Source: Asparagopsis taxiformis (lineage: Eukaryota; Rhodophyta; Florideophyceae; Bonnemaisoniales; Bonnemaisoniaceae). Taken from it: DNA of 64,000 nucleotides. The position numbers were made by a program, and so were the translations under genes. Shown here piece after piece: positions 30,140 through 42,303 of this stretch. The DNA lies in NCBI GenBank assembly GCA_030407315.1, contig JALQPE010002448.1:1-64000 (forward strand). Reading direction: 5' to 3'. Position 1 is the first letter of the stretch, and each line of letters begins with the position of its first letter. Below the pieces are notes generated by a model. That model saw only the letters and a program-made list of their open reading frames with translations. It did no database searches and was not told where the DNA came from.

Positions 30140-33045
30140 CTCCCACCACACATCACCGTCAATGCCGCTCGAAATTTGCGTTCCCACCGCACTCGACCTC
30201 CCAAAAATCTCTCTAACTCTAGGAAATCACCTGCAGTTGCTCCCACAATCCCAACTCTCCATGTGCGCAAGCCCACAAACACCAGGCTGTCCAAAACAGC
30301 AGTCTTGCTGAAATCCGCAGCAAATCGAAAATGTCGTACAGTCAAAAATACTATCAGGACACGTCCACACCCTCGTGTCCAAATAGATCTCCCCTCTACT
30401 ATCCGAGACTACCACTTATGGCACCTGAAACTGCTCCATACTCACCCGACACGAATCCACTACATGGCTAAAAATGGATTGGTTCCCAATATGCCCAAAA
30501 GCCTTTTACGCACTCCTCCAAAAGAGTTCACATGCTCAGGATGCGCGCAAGGGAAATCGTCTGCGTCCCCATTTCGTCGCCGCCAACGCACCGCAGCAAT
30601 TGGCACCCACATACATACAGACATCTGTGTTCCACTCCCAATCGACTCCCTCCACGGCAACAGATTTTTGCAACCTTCCTTGATGAAGGCAGCCGTTTTC
30701 TCGTTGTCAAGTACGCACCAACCAAATCAGCAGCGGCCAGCTTTATCAAAGAACACATCTCCAACATCCACGCCCATACTCCCGATCGTGTACAACACAT
30801 CACGTCGGACAATGCTCTGGAATATTTTTCAAATGACCTCCGCAACTTCTATGCTGACAACAATATTGTCACCCATCCCACGGTTCCACACACCCCGCAA
30901 GAGAATTCCCTAGCGGAACGTGTCAACCGCACCATTATGGAAGCGGCCCGATCAACGCTCCTCACCTCTAACCTTCCAGCTTCTCTCTGGGACTATGTAG
31001 TCATGGCTGCCGCTGATGCCATCAATCATATTCCGCATAGCGCTCACGGCCAACTTCCCCACATACTATGGACAGGTTCCACACCACAAGTCTACACCCT
31101 CTTACCTTTCGCCACCCCTGTATATGTCTACGACCCGTCTCCACACACCAAACTTGAACCCCGAGCACGCCTTCTTCAATACATAGGCCGAGCAGATTAC
31201 AGCCACTATTATACTCATAACATAGATACGAACAAAATCATCAGATGCCGAATTGCTGACTTTACCGTTTACAACGCAACAAAAGACCCCATCCGCACCA
31301 CAACTATGTACGACCTTGCCTACCTCACCGCCATTCCGAACCCGTCCAATCGCCAGTTCACCGAGCCAGCCAATGTCGTCCAAGCAAGCAAAGCTCCCGA
31401 TTCCCTCGAATGGGAAATAGCATGGAACAATGAGCTCGATAGTCTCGAATCACGCGGAGTGCTCACCTATGTACCTCAGACTTCGATACCAGACAACACC
31501 AAGTTACTGCCACTCACCACGGTACTCAAAGTCAAAACTGACGGCAACGGCACTCCCACGCTTCGCAAAGTACGGTGCACAATTCGTGGCGACCGTCAAG
31601 TGCCTGGCATCCATAACGATCCAAACGATCTATCCAGCCCGGTCGCGAGCAGAGATGACATCCGCACTGCACTAGCAATTGCCGCTGCTCACAACTATCA
31701 AACTTATAATTGGGATCTTGAAGCTGCCTTTCTTAACGAAACGTTCACTGAGGACAGACATATACCTCCTACAGCCGCGCCGCTTTAACGGATCTCTCAA
31801 GTATCCAGGACATGTAGATAAGTTGACTGGCAACATGTACGGCAGTCGACAGGCTTGCAAAATCTTTACTGAAGGCCTATCCGACTTTCTTACAATTTCT
31901 AATATCACGAGACTGTCATCAGACACCTGTTCTTTCATACTCCGAGATAAGAATGCGCCACAGAAATTCGTACTTCTTGTCGTCACAGTTGACGACTTTC
32001 TCGTCATCACTAACGACTCGCAGCTCGTCGAAAGAGTAAAAACCCACCTCAAAACGAAATACAGCCTCAAAGATCTCGGAAGAGTTGAAAACATATTAGG
32101 CTGGAAGATCACTCATCGTGAAGATGGCATATTCATCACACAACCCGGTTACATTCAAACTATTCTCGAACGATTCGGACAATCCGACGCTCGGCCAGTC
32201 AAATCTCCCATTGCCTCTGAGCTTTTGAACTCTGATGCAGACCAAAGCGGTGACCTGGACGTATCTACAAAAGATTAGAAAGCCCTAATAGGCTGTCTTC
32301 GCTACCTGTGCGATTCAACTCGTCCCGATATATCCTTTATTGTGGGCTTTCTTGGCCGCTACAGCAATGCCCCGAAGAACTTCCACTGGAAATCTGCGAT
32401 CTGCACGTTGTGTTACCTCAAGGGCACCCAGCATCTAGGCCTCAAATACTCACGCACATACAACACCGGCCTCGAAGCATTCTCTGATTCAGACGTTGCC
32501 GCATGTCCAAGCACAAGACGCTCAAAAACTGGAACCGTCATGTTCTACAATTCCTCACCAATATCCTGGCAATCCAAACAACAGCCGAACTTTGTCTCAT
32601 CTACGCACCACGCTGAGTATGTCGCTGGCTTCCATACAGGTCAACAGCTTCTTACCGTAGCGAACTTCCTATCCGAAATCGGCCACTCCTCGACCAAACC
32701 AATACCCCTTTTCATCGACTTTGCAGCCGCCATCAGCACCGCCTTTGCGAAATTTCCAACTCCCAAATCCAGACACATAGATGTCAAACACCACTGGCTC
32801 CGAGAACAAGTACGCCAGAAGTTCATTTCACCTACTCACATTCCTTCAACTCAGAACCCGGCGGATATCCTCACCAAAGCCTTGAAGTCATCCCAGTTTA
32901 CAGACAAGCTCCCGCTGCTCAACATGGCCCTGCCCACGGTCCGCGGCGACTGACGAACAACTTTCTCTTTCCGCTCCCTGTCCAGCACCATGCTTCACTT
33001 TCCCGAACAACTTAACCAACAACTCATACATTACAGTATTTACAG
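30140..33045 (+). mobile_element. Copia-3, 5'-truncated Ty1/Copia retrotransposon
   Basis: The element starts abruptly after R1 in the pre-integrase domain and runs through integrase, RT and RNase H to an RGD-stop at 32,953. Putative 3' LTR sequence (CGAACAACTTAACCAACAAC) follows. LTR similarity links it to the fragment at 10,380-11,101. Gag, protease and the 5' LTR are missing. Confidence 0.8.
30150..32953 (+). pseudogene. Copia-3 pol (integrase-RT-RNase H)
   Basis: Domains in order are: pre-integrase (HLKLLHTHPTRIHYM, CSGCAQGK), integrase (THIHTDICVP, TSDNALEYFS, PQENSLAERVNRT), RT (TLRKVRCTIRGDRQ, WDLEAAFLNE, VTVDDFLVIT) and RNase H (YSRTYNTGLEAFSDSDVAA, FIDFAAAIST, KSRHIDVKHHWLRE). Frames change at a T-run at 30,664-30,668 (one T missing) and near 31,760. 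A TAG at 32,276-32,278 interrupts the RT-RNase H connector. Catalytic residues are mostly preserved, so decay looks recent, or some lesions are sequence errors. Confidence 0.85.
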
Positions 33046-33173
33046 GGAGTTGCGGTAACGTGTGGAAATCCAGAAAAGCGGCTGCTATTGGGCCAGGAAG
33101 GTTTTGACGCTCTGCGGCGGCGAGGGCCGAGGCGACGTTACTGGTCAGATGCAGCGTGCTAGAAGCGGTGAGT

Positions 33174-33800
33174 TCAGATGTTCAGAGTGAGTTTTTTAGC
33201 CGACTGTTGTTTGGCTGGGTATACTTTAGTCTCCTCCACTGTATTGTCCAGCAGAGTGTAAGATAGAAACGATGTTGAATCTGCATCGCGTTCGAGAATG
33301 CTGCGAATAGCGACATGTATCGCATCGGAAACATATGTGCAGGCGCGGCGCAAGGGCGTCTGCTTGGCAGAGATGCGGACGTCGTGTACTACAGTGGAGT
33401 TGGGGGTGTGTGTGGCGAGAATGCTAGAATCTGTGAGGTGCGGAACGGATATATCACGGTTCAATCTGGTTTACAGTAGCGACGGAGTCGTTTGAGGACT
33501 CGCTTCTGCGTGGAGGGCAGTTGGAATCGTGAGGTGTCGAGACGAATGACGAAGGCTGGACGGCAGGTCGAGATCAAATTGGGACGGTAGAAATAGGTGC
33601 CACTACGACACCAGCCTGTATCGAGCAAGTTTTGATAATCGTGCACGCCGAGATGATTAGCCCACATGCCGTAGTTGTGGCAGCATTATTGTCTGCTGTC
33701 TGCCACAGTACCCACATTTGGAACAGTCCGCACTAACGCATTCTACAAGGCTGCTTGCAGCTACGGGTATGTCAAAGGATCGTATGATGTTGCGGATGGT
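33174..33800 (-). pseudogene. ATE1: N-terminal fragment of arginyl-tRNA--protein transferase
   Basis: The minus strand reads CSKCGYC (33,705-33,727), the N-terminal Cys motif of ATE1. After a one-base shift it reads MWANHLGVHDYQNLLDTGW, CRSGTYFYRP, TCRPAFVIR and LPSTQKRVLKRLRR, matching the ATE1 N-terminal domain nearly motif by motif. The usual TCCP is TCRP. A second shift near 33,464 leads to 90 more residues of less certain match. The catalytic C-terminal half is absent, and no ATG precedes the fragment (in-frame TAG at 33,801-33,803). ATE1 adds arginine to N-termini for proteasomal turnover; this piece cannot. It sits beside a DNA transposon and may be a captured exon block. Confidence 0.75.
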
Positions 33801-33950
33801 CTAGTGCTGGAAGAATGGCAAAGGTTGTGAAGGAATGTGTGTACAGAGAGTTGATGGGGGTAAACAGTTCAAATAATTCTACTCTTCGACTATAAACTTT
33901 CTATACTAGTGTGGCCAACATGTTTAAAATCTTTATCACTATTGTAGCAA

Positions 33951-34920
33951 CTAATTCATAGGACAGTCTAATGTATTAGAAGTCACTTCTAATACATTAC
34001 TACTCTTTGTGACCCCGTAGTCAGATTTAGCTGATATCAAGTCTACGTAGATGATAGCTGTAGACCGAGGAGGAATCACCATGTTATGCTGGTCAAAAAT
34101 TTCCGACCGCACTGTAAATGGTAGTGAAAAACACGCTCGGGAGAACAATTTTTGATGCGCGTTTGAACGCTTCTGTTTCAGCGCGCTCTCAAACGCATTA
34201 CCGCGTATATCTACATGCTGCATAGATTCATTCATAGGTGTAAACCATTTTGTATGCAATTCTTCTGAATTGATATAGCTGTAGGCCATTCCACCCTTAG
34301 TTCCAAAGCCATTCCACTCTGAACTACCTCCACATCGAACATTCCATCACTTACCCCTTGCGGTAACACCATAACCACTGTAACCATATCCGTACTTGTT
34401 TTTGGTAAAGTCCACCTGAAAACAACGTGAATGGGAAGGAAATCACTATATTGTTGTCCTCCACTTCCAATTCCAGTATTTGTTCTACCATTAGTAGAAT
34501 CATCTTCAAATTCCAACACACGACTTACATCGATACCACGAGTATTGGAACCAGTTCCACTGCTCTTCAAACGCTTCGCGGCTGAGCCTTGCACACCGCT
34601 AACTAGTCTTTTCAGCCCGCTCCCAGAGCCTGTTTCAGAGGGATCGTCTGGGCAGGGATAAGGTTAGAGTAGAGTAGAATGGACAATAGAATAATGTTGA
34701 ATGAACGTACCATTAAAAATTCTCTCTTCTGGTTATTGAAGCATGTTCGAAAGCTGGAGAGGGGGTACTGGCGGAAAAACTCTCGGCTCGCATGAACGTC
34801 AGCCGGCTCGTCGTCCTGACCAATCCCCCCTCTCCAGCATTGAACGAAGCAGTACAACTGCTGGTGATTTCTTAGTAAGCCTAGGGAGGTTGGGGGACGA
34901 GGCATATTGGTACCAGACAT
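33951..34920 (-). CDS. Spliced gene of unknown function near a DDE transposase
   Basis: Exon 1 starts at ATG 34,920 (SGTNMPRPPTSLGLL...) and includes YCFVQCWRGGIGQDDEP and PLSSFRTCFNNQKREF. An intron with GTACGT donor and CCCAG acceptor lies at 34,648-34,710. Exon 2 reads DPSETGSGSGLKR, a nuclear-signal-like AKRLKSSG, then a beta-rich segment (VVFRWTLPKTSTDMVTVVMVLPQGV, given here in part only as a description) that recalls CS/Hsp20-like folds weakly. A one-base loss near 34,285 separates the last 110 residues (YSYINSEELHTKWF). I do not recognise the family. Position and orientation suggest it is the accessory gene of the element whose transposase is at 36,081-36,992. Confidence 0.5.
34648..34710 (-). 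other. Spliceosomal intron, 63 nt
   Basis: Donor GTACGT and acceptor CAG with a CTAAC branch-like sequence 13-16 nt before it. The phase of the join is one base off a clean frame, which may be another small lesion. Confidence 0.6.
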
Positions 34921-35154
34921 GATTAGGACGGCGAGCCGACAACGCAGCGCCGATTTATAGATTGCCGCCAACAAATTCATGGAGAAATATTAAAATTGAA
35001 CTTGATAGAAAACAATTACATCTAATTAATTGAACAATTACAAAAAACGCAAATATTCTACTCATTTCAGGACAAAGTTTTAATCCTGAATGTAATGTAA
35101 TGATACATAGGCCAGCTCCATTCTGGCTTGATGGCTCAGTTTAACACATCCAAA

Positions 35155-35600
35155 ACTTTTGCGAAAACTTTCGTCCTGAAAGAGCAAAACTTTTGCCAAA
35201 ACTATTGCCAAAACTTATCGAAACTTTCGAGAACCTAAAATTCGAAAGCCAAAAGTTCCTACACTAGTACGATACAAGTGGGCTGGTTCCTGGATATTGT
35301 AGCTTAGTATCGTATGTCCTAGTTGTAGGAATCTTACAAGCCAGATACATCAGGGAAGAAAACCTTCGCTACAATAATATCCGAAACTTTCGCTCTTCCG
35401 CCAAAACTTTCGATCTTTCGCTGCCAAAAGTTCATATCTGGTTCTACTCAGAACAATTATTGTTCTACCAGTATGTTCTATCCTCTAAGTAGAATCAGCA
35501 CAGGAGAGCTTAAACACCTGCGAAGTCGTGGCTTGGAACTTTCGGGCAGTGATAAAATGTTCCTTCGAAATTTTCGAAACTTTTGGCAAAACTTTTGCTT
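35155..35600. repeat. Cluster of short AAACTTT(C/T)G motifs
   Basis: More than ten copies of AAAACTTTTG / GAAACTTTCG-like words, on both strands, are scattered over 450 bp between the unknown gene and the DDE transposase. This resembles subterminal transposase-binding repeats of DNA transposons. No gene is present. Confidence 0.6.
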
Positions 35601-36080
35601 GAACACTACCCACGTCTTACTCCATAAGTATAGCATACATCCGCAAATCAAAACTTCTTCGGTAATGATTTAGTTTTGATAGCTATACAGATAACAGGAT
35701 GCTCAGAAACTGCTTCAATTGACCTTGCAAATGGTTAAATGGATTTTTTCGACCACGATATTCTAGCAAAAGCTTTCGTCGAGCAATCTTGTTTTGAACT
35801 CTATATCAGCTTAAACGGAAAGATTGCAAGAAGAATTTTTCAATTAAAGTTTTCCCCGAAACGTTTCAGTGCAAACGCTACTCTATTTTATTCCATTGCT
35901 AACTTTCCATGAGCTGTTTGTTGTTCTCGTACGCAGGGATAATTGACTGATTCATATCATCTATATCCGGTATTGTTTATCGATGGCTATAAATACTAAT
36001 AGCCACAATCGGAGAGGACATTATTCTTCAAAAACATGTTCTTCCTGAAAAGTATACTTCAACTCCTCTCTACTGCCAGG

Positions 36081-36992
36081 ATGTCTCATAGATACAGAGC
36101 TGAAACTGTGTACTTTGAAGCCATTGCAGCTGAAATGTCAGCCATTGCTCATGGATCTCGCATATTGCAACATCACCAGTTTATTTCATTTTTCGGTGTA
36201 AGTGCAACTGTCTGAAAAAGCCAGGAGAATGATTATATCTAATCGTCCTGAAGTATTTCTCCCTAAGCATCTGCTTTTTGGTCTTCTAATGTTGAAGACA
36301 TACCGAACAGAAACTGTTTGTTGTTCTGTAGCAGGAGTGTCAGAGAAATCATTTTGGAAATGGTCATGGTTATGCATTGAAGCACTCTCCAGTTTGAACG
36401 TGGTAAGTTCATCTTTCATGATTGATAGTTCTCGTTATGTTGAATCAAACTAACATAGCTTCGTTATTTCTGTAAGATTCACATTGGAGAAAGTTTTGCT
36501 GATTTGTCACCAAGTAATACATCTTGCGTCATGACAGTTGATGGAACAGATTGTCGAATTCAAGAACCTACAACTTTCAATCCAATTTGGTATAGCCACA
36601 AGTTCAAAGGTCCAGGACTGCGGTATGAAATCGCAATAAGCATTGCCAAGGGCCATATTGTGTGGGTCAATGGCCCTTATCCATGCGGATCTCATCCTGA
36701 TGTGAAAAATTTCCGAGATTGTTTGAAAAGTCATCTTCTACCCGGAGAAGTTGTCCTAGCTGATAGGGGTTATACTGACGAAAGATGCGTTTCAATTGCT
36801 CCTGGGAAGGACTTGTGTACTTCTAGTTTGTTACGTGCTCGCCATGAAACTCTTAACGGTAGGATAAAATCCTTCAAGGCAACTAGTGACGTGTTCAGGC
36901 ACTCGAAATCGAAGCACTCTGTTGTTTTTCATGCTGTTTTGAAACTATGTGAACTATCAATCATGAATGGAAATGAACTTTTCTCTGTTTAA
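36081..36992 (+). pseudogene. PIF/IS5-like DDE transposase with one intron and a frameshift
   Basis: ATG 36,081 (MSHRYRAETVYFEAIAAEM) leads to FISFFGVSATV. There a probable 2-bp loss in TGTCTG(TG)AA shifts the frame, and translation resumes SEKARRMI, HLLFGLLMLKTYRTET, KSFWKWSWLCIEAL. A phase-0 intron (36,403-36,476) leads to exon 2: MTVDGTDCRIQEP (first Asp), WYSHKFKGPGLRYE, VLADRGY (second Asp) and LLRARHETLNGRIKSF (Glu). This is the DDE-superfamily endonuclease type widespread in algae and protists. The catalytic core is complete, so the 2-bp change is the only clear defect. Confidence 0.8.
36403..36476 (+). other. Spliceosomal intron, 74 nt
   Basis: GTAAGT donor, CTAACAT branch-like sequence and TTTCTGTAAG acceptor. 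Its removal joins LSSLNV and IHIGESF in phase 0. Confidence 0.8.
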
Positions 36993-36999
36993 TGTAGTC

Positions 37000-37400
37000 T
37001 ATAAGTTGCACCTGATGAATAAATGTTATCGCATGGTTTGATTTTCTTTCTTAAGTTCTTTTCCCCTTTCCAAATGTATTCGCGACCATTTTTCCCAAAG
37101 AGACATGTATCCTAGGATTGTAGTTGTTGTTTTAGATTTCATGAGCATTTTAAACTGGCAAGTTCATGATGGGAACAGATGTCATCTCTGTACAAATCCG
37201 TAATCTCCTTTGGCTTCGCTGTAGAAGAAACTTCATTAATCGGTCGCTTAGCGCACCCAACGTCTCGGAAAGCTGTTCCTAGTTGAAATGAGAGTATTTA
37301 TAATAGTTAAGGTAGAAATATCTTTACCTTTTCTTATCGAGAAACACATACTTCTGAGAGGGATCACAGAAGAGGAAAAGAAAAATGAAGAAGGCTTGAA
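37000..37400. other. No gene; 3' flank of the DDE transposon
   Basis: No coding sequence or recognised signal. The element's right end probably lies here or shortly after. Confidence 0.35.
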
Positions 37401-37463
37401 CAAAAGCGCAGGAATAGTTTCATTCCGCTCCTGTAGCGGACTGAAACTATTCCTGTTCTTTTG
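37401..37463. repeat. 63-nt hairpin, 22-bp arms
   Basis: Arms 37,401-37,422 and 37,442-37,463 pair with two mismatches; the inner 13 bp (AGGAATAGTTTCA) are perfect. The loop contains a second inverted repeat, TCCGCT/AGCGGA. The size would suit a small-RNA precursor or a tiny foldback element. Confidence 0.8.
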
Positions 37464-37624
37464 CAGGTCTTCAGTCCTTTAGAGATATAGGAAAGATACA
37501 GCCGGCTCTACACTGGACAAAATAATCCGCTGGTTACACTAGTCTGAGATCGAATCGTTAAGGAACGAATCCATTGTGTTCTGAATGAATTTTGGAAAAC
37601 GTTTTAATTTTAGCTTTCGTAAAG

Positions 37625-37788
37625 TGTTAAGTGAATCAGTAGCTTCCGTCGTCCAGACAGGCAAAGTATGTTTGTATTTATACTATTTGGTCTATGTTAC
37701 GTGTAAACGTGTATACATTTGATTGTCCTTGATGTTGTATTGGCGCGCAGTGGCATTGTGTTGTTTAGAAGTTTGATGGTCCTTGACA
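37625..37788 (-). repeat. Copia-4 3' LTR
   Basis: 164 bp, TG...CA on the coding strand. It shares its outer sequences with the 5' LTR, with about 54 extra bases near one end. Confidence 0.88.
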
Positions 37789-37799
37789 CTCCCCCTTGG
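37789..37799 (-). promoter_or_regulatory. Copia-4 polypurine tract
   Basis: CCAAGGGGGAG on the coding strand directly abuts the 3' LTR. This is the expected primer site for plus-strand DNA synthesis. Confidence 0.75.
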
Positions 37800-40700
37800 C
37801 ACTGTGTGCCAATGCATCCGGGGTTTTCGTGAAAGGTAGGATATATAGTTGTTCCCTTAGACAGTTCAGGTGTAGTCTGTTGAGGGGTTTGGTTAGTAGG
37901 TCAGCGAGCATGCTTTGTGTACCAGTATGGCGTAGGTCGACATGGCCTTCCCGGACAGCCTCTTGGATGTGGTGGTATTTGATGTCAGTGTATTTACTGC
38001 GCTTGGTAGGGCCCGTCTGGGAGGCAATCTTATACGCGCTGAGGTTGTCCACATATATAATTGGTTTAGGCTGTGTTTGTGGCAGGGGTAGTTCGGCAAG
38101 GAGACGTTGGAGCCAGAGCGTTGTGTGTGTGGCCTCGGAGCAGGCTTTGTATTCCGCACCACAGGTTGGTGTTGAGACAGTCTTTTGGCGTGTGGATGTC
38201 CATGTTAGGGGGGAGTTATTTAAGAGAGTGACAGTGCCAGTTATGGATCGGCGGGTGGTTGGATTGTTTGCATAGTCAGAGTCAGAGTATGTGTAGAGTT
38301 GTAGATGTGCATTCTGGTCTGTGCGGGAGAAGAGTATTCCTGTGTTCTGTGTGTGCTTCAGGTGTTTGATTAGCCGTTTTAGGTGATTCCAGTGTCTGGT
38401 AGTTGGTTGGGCGGCGGAGCGTGCTAGGGTGCTGACGGCAAATGCAATGTCTGGTCGCGTGCTGTCGGCAATGTATCTTGATATGCTTAGAGCTTTTCGG
38501 AAGGGGGCTCCTATTGATTTATCCTCGGTTTCTCCCTCCATTATGGAGTGTAGTATCGCTCCATCGGAGAATATAGATGGGGAAGGGGTTCATTCAACCA
38601 TGTTGGTTTCGATGAGAAGGTTTTGTATGGTATGTGACTGTGAGATGTGTATACCATTGGGCAGGTGTGTAATTCTCCAGTTCAGGTATTGTGTGGGTTT
38701 CCCGAAACGTTTAGTGTTGTATTTGAGGGTTAGTATGTGGTACAGGTTGTCTAGGTGGCATTGGCGGGTGCTTACAACCAGGAAGTCATGGACAGTGACT
38801 GTGATGAGGGTGTAACCAGGTTCATGAGATTGAAAGAAGAGGCAAGGGTCAGATGTAGTTGGTGTATACCCGTGTGATTTCAGGTGGGAGTTCAAGTGGG
38901 ATGTGTAGGTGTGTCCAGCTTGTTTTGTGCCATATATCTTTCCTCTCAGTAACCCAACGCAACCTGTATGTTTCAATGTACCTTCGAACGATGGGGGTTG
39001 GTGAACATATACTGGTTCGGAGTGTTCGAATTTCTCGTGGAGAAAAGCGGCAGATATATCAAGGTGCTCAGAGAGGAGGTCATATTGAGCCGCAAGGGAT
39101 AGGAGGGGAGTCGCACGGATGCTTTGTCCGCTGTGTATGTGGTCGTTTTGGTTGGGTCATAGTGGGTATCCTCCTCCATGAGATCACCACGTGCTGTGCA
39201 GCGTACTTTCCTGGCGTTGATGTTACCATCATGATCTCTTTTGCACGTGAAGTTGATTTTGAGTGGCAGGATTCTTGTACCTGGTGGTATATGCGTGCGG
39301 GGGATCCATTGGATGGTTCCGTGTGTTTCCAATTGCGTGATTTCAGAATCGTAGGCAATTCTCCATAAGTCTGAGTCATCCATTGTGCGGGCTTCCTTGA
39401 GGTGACGGGTCCGGTTAGGGGTGGAGGTTTGGATTTGGGTGAAGTGTTGATGGAGAAGCATAGTTTGTTTTTCACTACAGGATCTGTTGCAGGGGCGTAT
39501 TCCCGGAAGTTGGGTATTTTGGTTTTTTTCTTCTCGTCCATTTTGGAGGTTAAGGATGATGATGTGCGCCTCATCAATGCCAGTAAGGTAACGGCATGGG
39601 AATGATCGTGGTTCTAGTTTTAGTTTGGGGGCGGTGACCGTGCATGTGCCAAGTTGTCCGAATGCAAATAGGTCAGGTGTTCTTGGTGGTCTACCATAAA
39701 ACGCGGTGAACGGAGTGGTTTGGATGGTATCATGGAAGGTGTGGTTGTAGTGGTAGTTGGCATCATGTAACGCGTACTCCCAGAATTGTTCTGGGAGGTT
39801 GCTATGGGATAGATTCGCGCGGGTTGTATCCATGAGTGTGCGGTTGAGACGTTCTGCAATGCTGTTTTCTTGAGGAGTGTGGGGTGCTGTGGTTATTAGT
39901 TGGATTCCTCGTCGAGCATATTCGTGTTGCATAAATGTGTACGTGTATTCCTTGGCGTTTTCAGTGCGGAAGAATTGTGGGAAGTGGCCAGTGGCTGTTT
40001 TGATCTGTTCGAAGATTTCGAGAATATGAGAGGTTATTTCAGAACGCTTCTTTAGGAATACAACAACGGAGAATCGTGAACGGGGGTCCACGAATGTGGC
40101 TGCATAGACTTTTCCTTTAGTGGAGGGGGTGCTGAGTGGTCCACAAATGTCGGAGCTGATATGGCGTCCGACCTGGTGGTTGTGAGTGGAGGAGTAATGT
40201 GGAGCGCGGGTTTGTTTACCTTCGGCGCAGGCACTGCATGTCATTGGGTTGATTTGAAGGTCTTTTAGAATGGACATTCCGGGGAGGAGTTGTTTGCGGG
40301 ACATTATCCGCATTTTGTTTGGGCTAATGTGGCCAAGTTTCAAATGCAGAGAGTTTGTTTCTACTTCTTGCATGCTCGGTGTATTAAGTGGGGAAGGTGA
40401 TGGGTTCAGGAGGGATATAATAGGTCTCGTTGGCGGCCTATAACTGTCAGGAATGAGTGTAGATAGTGGCTTATCTCCCCCTGAATATTGAGGGGCAGGA
40501 ACAGTTGGTACGGGTGTATGTGAGAGGGGTGAGCTGGAATCAGTGGTGCATGGACGCTTGGGTGAATAGTCAGCATCATGGAGAGGGGTTGGGTGGTCAT
40601 CGGGAATGGTAGATGCGTTGGACAGTGTGGATAGAGCGTTTATGGGTATTAGAGTAGTGTCGATTTGGTATAAGCCATTTTTGAATGTGGCACGTGCTAC

Positions 40701-41117
40701 GATCGTTTCTGGTTTTGGATTATTTGTGTTATTGAGCACGTATGCATCGGAAGCCTGGAAGAGAACACTGCCGTGTTTTCTAGCCAGTGTGTGTACCGAT
40801 ACCAGGTTCTGGTTGAGTTGGGGAGAGGCGACAGCATCCGGTATTGACAAGACTCCATGGCTCGTGGGTATGAGGACTTCACCTGAGTGAGTGATGTCAA
40901 TTTTCTGGGAGGCAGTGTGGGATTCGGTCGGGATTAGAGTTGGTTTCATTTGTGGTGATGGCTTTGAGAGATGTGTGGGGTGTGCGCCGCTGTCGAGGTA
41001 ATACGTACCGTGATGGTCATGCGGGTCATGGGGATTTGTTTGGTGTTGGGATGGGAGGAGTGATTGTAGGAGAGCATATTCCTCAGAGGGTATGGTGACA
41101 GTAGACTTGCTATGCAT
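37800..41117 (-). pseudogene. Copia-4 pol (protease-integrase-RT-RNase H)
   Basis: From 41,117 leftwards: protease YYLDSGAHPTH; pre-integrase LHLKLGHISPNKM with CSACAEGK; integrase SSDICGPL, then FRTENAKEY (Glu where Asp is usual) and PQENSIAERLNRT; RT NARKVRCTARGDL; after a shift near 38,975, LRGKIYGTKQAGH and the active box VTVHDFLV (His replacing the first Asp); an in-frame TGA at 38,590-38,592; then RNase H TRPDIAFAVSTLARS, YTYSDSDYANN, IIYVDNLSAYK. The two altered catalytic residues mean the copy is enzymatically dead whatever the frameshifts. Confidence 0.85.
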
Positions 41118-41137
41118 GTGATCCTTTTGGTGGTTTT

Positions 41138-41860
41138 TCAGTGTTGCTGGAGTGTAGCGTCGGATTTTGAGTTGTGCTCGGCATTCGTTATCTCCATGGG
41201 TTGGTGTGCCGTGAAAGTTGCACCAGGGTCCATTGTAGGAAGGGGGTTTGTTCTGGCGAGAGCGTTGTCTGCCAGTGGTTGTGTGTTTTGATGCAAAGTG
41301 GTGCTGTTGGGGGTACGTTTTGAATGCGTTGGGAGGATAATTGTGGCGTTAGTAATGTGTCTCAAGTCGATTGGCAAAGTCTTGAATGGAAGTTGGTGGT
41401 GCTTGTTCTATGATGGTAGCTAGGAGGCCATATTGAGGGTTGTCTATTATTCCGTTAATCATGAAGTGAATTGTAGTCGCTTCCTTTTCAATGTTTGGGA
41501 ATCCGGCATTCATCATCCTGGTACGGAGGGATTCATGGGCTTCGATATATTGCGAAGGGTCATCTCCAGGATGTAGTTTGATGAGTCTGGCTGCCGTGAG
41601 TAGGGACGTGTGACTTGTGGCGTTTTTGTTGTTGACATGGTGACGCACCGCATTGATGATATCGAATGGTGTGGCGTCTAACGAGCCACGGGAAAGTTTT
41701 GCAAGGGTGTCCATTGGGATGCTGCGGTGAAGGAGAGATGTTAATTTAGTTTGTTTCAGACTCTCACTCTGTGCAAGTGAAGGGTCTGTGGGCTGTGGTG
41801 GGTTGCCCGTAATGTGATTTGTCGCACCTATAAGCTCAGCATTAGTTTTGAGAGCACTGG
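41138..41860 (-). pseudogene. Copia-4 gag
   Basis: The segment 41,349-41,714 (frame open further upstream to about 41,850) has the Copia gag pattern ...LIKLHPGDDPSQYIEAHESL and HFMINGIIDNPQYG. After a shift, a zinc knuckle of type C-x2-H-x4-H-x4-C (CNFHGTPTHGDNEC) lies near 41,190-41,230. At least two frame changes separate gag from pol. Confidence 0.75.
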
Positions 41861-42289
41861 ATCAGAGATCGTAGTGGTTTGTGTCAAGTAGTGGTTGGTG
41901 AAGATCGGAGAGAGATGTCATCATTGTGGTGTTGTATTGGTGGTAGTGCTGTGGTGGAGAAGAGGTTTGTGGGGAGGGGAGTCTAGGTGTTGGGTTCGGG
42001 TTGGGTGGACGGTCGGTCGATGTGTAGTTTCGTGTCATGAAAGAGGCTGTAGGGGTACGACGGAGATTGTAGGGGAGGTCGGATCGGTGTGATCGCTTCG
42101 CCAGGGTGGTTGTGGCTTGTTGGGGAAGGGAGAGTGGTAGGGTATAATTTGGAGCGGCAGAGGCTAGAGTATTGTCGGCGGCAGTGGCCGGTGGGTAGGC
42201 AGCGGGAATTGCTGGCTGTTGGGCAGCGACAAGGGCTGGTGGAGGATGTGGAGAGGGCGGGAAGGAGTGAAATGCGCAGTGATAGACGT

Positions 42290-42303
42290 CTGGGCCTATA
42301 ACC
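42290..42303 (-). promoter_or_regulatory. Copia-4 primer-binding site (half tRNA-iMet type)
   Basis: GGTTATAGGCCCAG on the coding strand lies directly next to the 5' LTR. It differs by one base from the sequence complementary to the anticodon region of initiator tRNA-Met, used by Drosophila copia (cleaved half-tRNA priming). Confidence 0.75.
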
